From an uncultured Verrucomicrobiales bacterium (GTDB lineage: Bacteria > Verrucomicrobiota > Verrucomicrobiia > Verrucomicrobiales > DEV007), in the NCBI GenBank assembly GCA_937893785.1, contig CALCSP010000745.1:1-6198 (forward strand): a DNA stretch of 6,198 nucleotides. Reading direction: 5' to 3'. Shown here piece by piece: positions 5,633-6,198 of this stretch (position 1 is the stretch's first letter; each line of letters begins with the position of its first letter). Under the pieces are notes generated by a model. That model was not told the DNA's origin. It saw nothing but the letters and a program-made list of their open reading frames with translations, and did no database searches. The position numbers and the translations under genes are program-made.

Positions 5633-6198
5633 CTAGACTGCCAACTGATCAGCCAGCTGGTTGTCCTGGGAATAAGCAGGGGCACCGTGCTCTTCAACAT
5701 CCAGTCCTTTGACTTCTGTCTCCTCGGATACACGCACTCCCATGACAACCTTGATCGCAGCAAATACCGATGCGGAAAAAGCAAATGCGAAAGCACTGAT
5801 AGCAAGGGTGCCGAGCAACTGAATATGGAATTGCGGAGCACCTTCACCGGGTGCGAGCTGGAAGAAAGGAATTCCTACTGCAAGGGTTCCCCAGATACCT
5901 ACAACACCGTGTACCGATATGGCACCAACCGGATCATCAATACCGATCTTGTCCATCAAGACGATCGAGAACACAACAATCACACCCGCAATAAGGCCAA
6001 TGATCATTGATGAGGGCACGGTAACCGAATCCGCGCCAGCAGTAATTCCCACAAGGCCAGCTAAGACCCCGTTCAGAGCCATTGAAAGGTCGGGCTTTTT
6101 AAGGAACAACCATGAAATAGTCATTGCGGCAAGAGCACCTGAAGCAGCAGCCAGTGCCGTGGTTACGCACACAAAGGAAACCATACCAGGGTCAGCAC
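5633..6198 (-). CDS. amt: Ammonium transporter (Amt), C-terminal part
   Basis: Inner-membrane ammonium channel of the Amt/MEP/Rh family. Only the last 187 residues are inside the window; the frame is open through the right edge, and the ATG at 6184 is internal. Counting from that Met: helix with VTTALAAASGALAAM (7-21); KPDLSMALNGVLAGLV (30-45), a family signature; a hydrophobic helix (about 57-78); DDPVGAISVHGVVGIWGT (83-100), where His92 matches the second pore histidine (His318 of E. coli AmtB); and a last long helix (about 118-148). The cytosolic tail RVSEETEVKGLDVEEHG (151-167) is the conserved regulatory C-terminus that contacts neighbouring subunits and PII (GlnK) in AmtB. The first pore histidine and the selectivity site are outside the window. 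A PII gene often lies beside amt, but the upstream side is not visible. It is terminated by the hairpin at 5478-5524. Confidence 0.95.
   Translation of the reverse strand, partial: ADPGMVSFVCVTTALAAASGALAAMTISWLFLKKPDLSMALNGVLAGLVGITAGADSVTVPSSMIIGLIAGVIVVFSIVLMDKIGIDDPVGAISVHGVVGIWGTLAVGIPFFQLAPGEGAPQFHIQLLGTLAISAFAFAFSASVFAAIKVVMGVRVSEETEVKGLDVEEHGAPAYSQDNQLADQLAV

Noticed and set aside
1..6198. A new defence, mobile or biosynthetic system
   Set aside because: All six genes belong to well-known families, there are no integrase, transposase, repeat-array or long uncharacterised genes, and no large unexplained gap.

Overview
The window is a compact stretch of bacterial chromosome with six protein-coding genes of ordinary metabolic and transport families. 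There is no sign of mobile DNA, CRISPR, phage, or an rRNA or tRNA gene. Base composition looks moderate and even along its length. The proteins (GTP-type PEP carboxykinase, a 7-helix TerC protein of the 'LGFDNLLYI' type, type III pantothenate kinase) recall Verrucomicrobiota (Opitutae-like) or a neighbouring phylum. That is an impression from memory, not a search result.

Layout. pckG (GTP-dependent phosphoenolpyruvate carboxykinase, - strand, 106-1899) is followed at the left edge by a terminator-like hairpin. It diverges from mazG (nucleoside triphosphate pyrophosphohydrolase, +, 1989-2792) across a short gap that must hold both promoters. mazG is followed by terC (+, 2849-3673), an integral membrane protein of the TerC family. 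terC converges on a coaX-ROK pair on the - strand, with a hairpin at 3685-3710 between them that can serve both strands. coaX (type III pantothenate kinase, 4665-5414) and a ROK-family sugar kinase (3721-4668) overlap by four bases (ATGA) and are probably translationally coupled. Upstream of coaX lies a strong rho-independent terminator (5478-5524) for the last gene, an ammonium transporter (amt, -). Only the C-terminal part of amt is inside the window; it runs off the right edge.

How the genes work together. pckG feeds gluconeogenesis from oxaloacetate. mazG cleans the nucleotide pool. coaX makes the first committed CoA intermediate. The ROK kinase probably phosphorylates a hexose or hexosamine. 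TerC likely handles metal ions and Amt brings in ammonium. Apart from the coaX-ROK coupling, the neighbourhood looks like housekeeping genes side by side rather than one pathway.

Points worth a second look: the ROK kinase has lost all four zinc ligands in an ungapped, otherwise preserved motif; CoaX has two substitutions in normally conserved active-site motifs; mazG may be transcribed as a leaderless mRNA; most starts lack a clear Shine-Dalgarno sequence. I see no convincing previously undescribed multi-gene system here.
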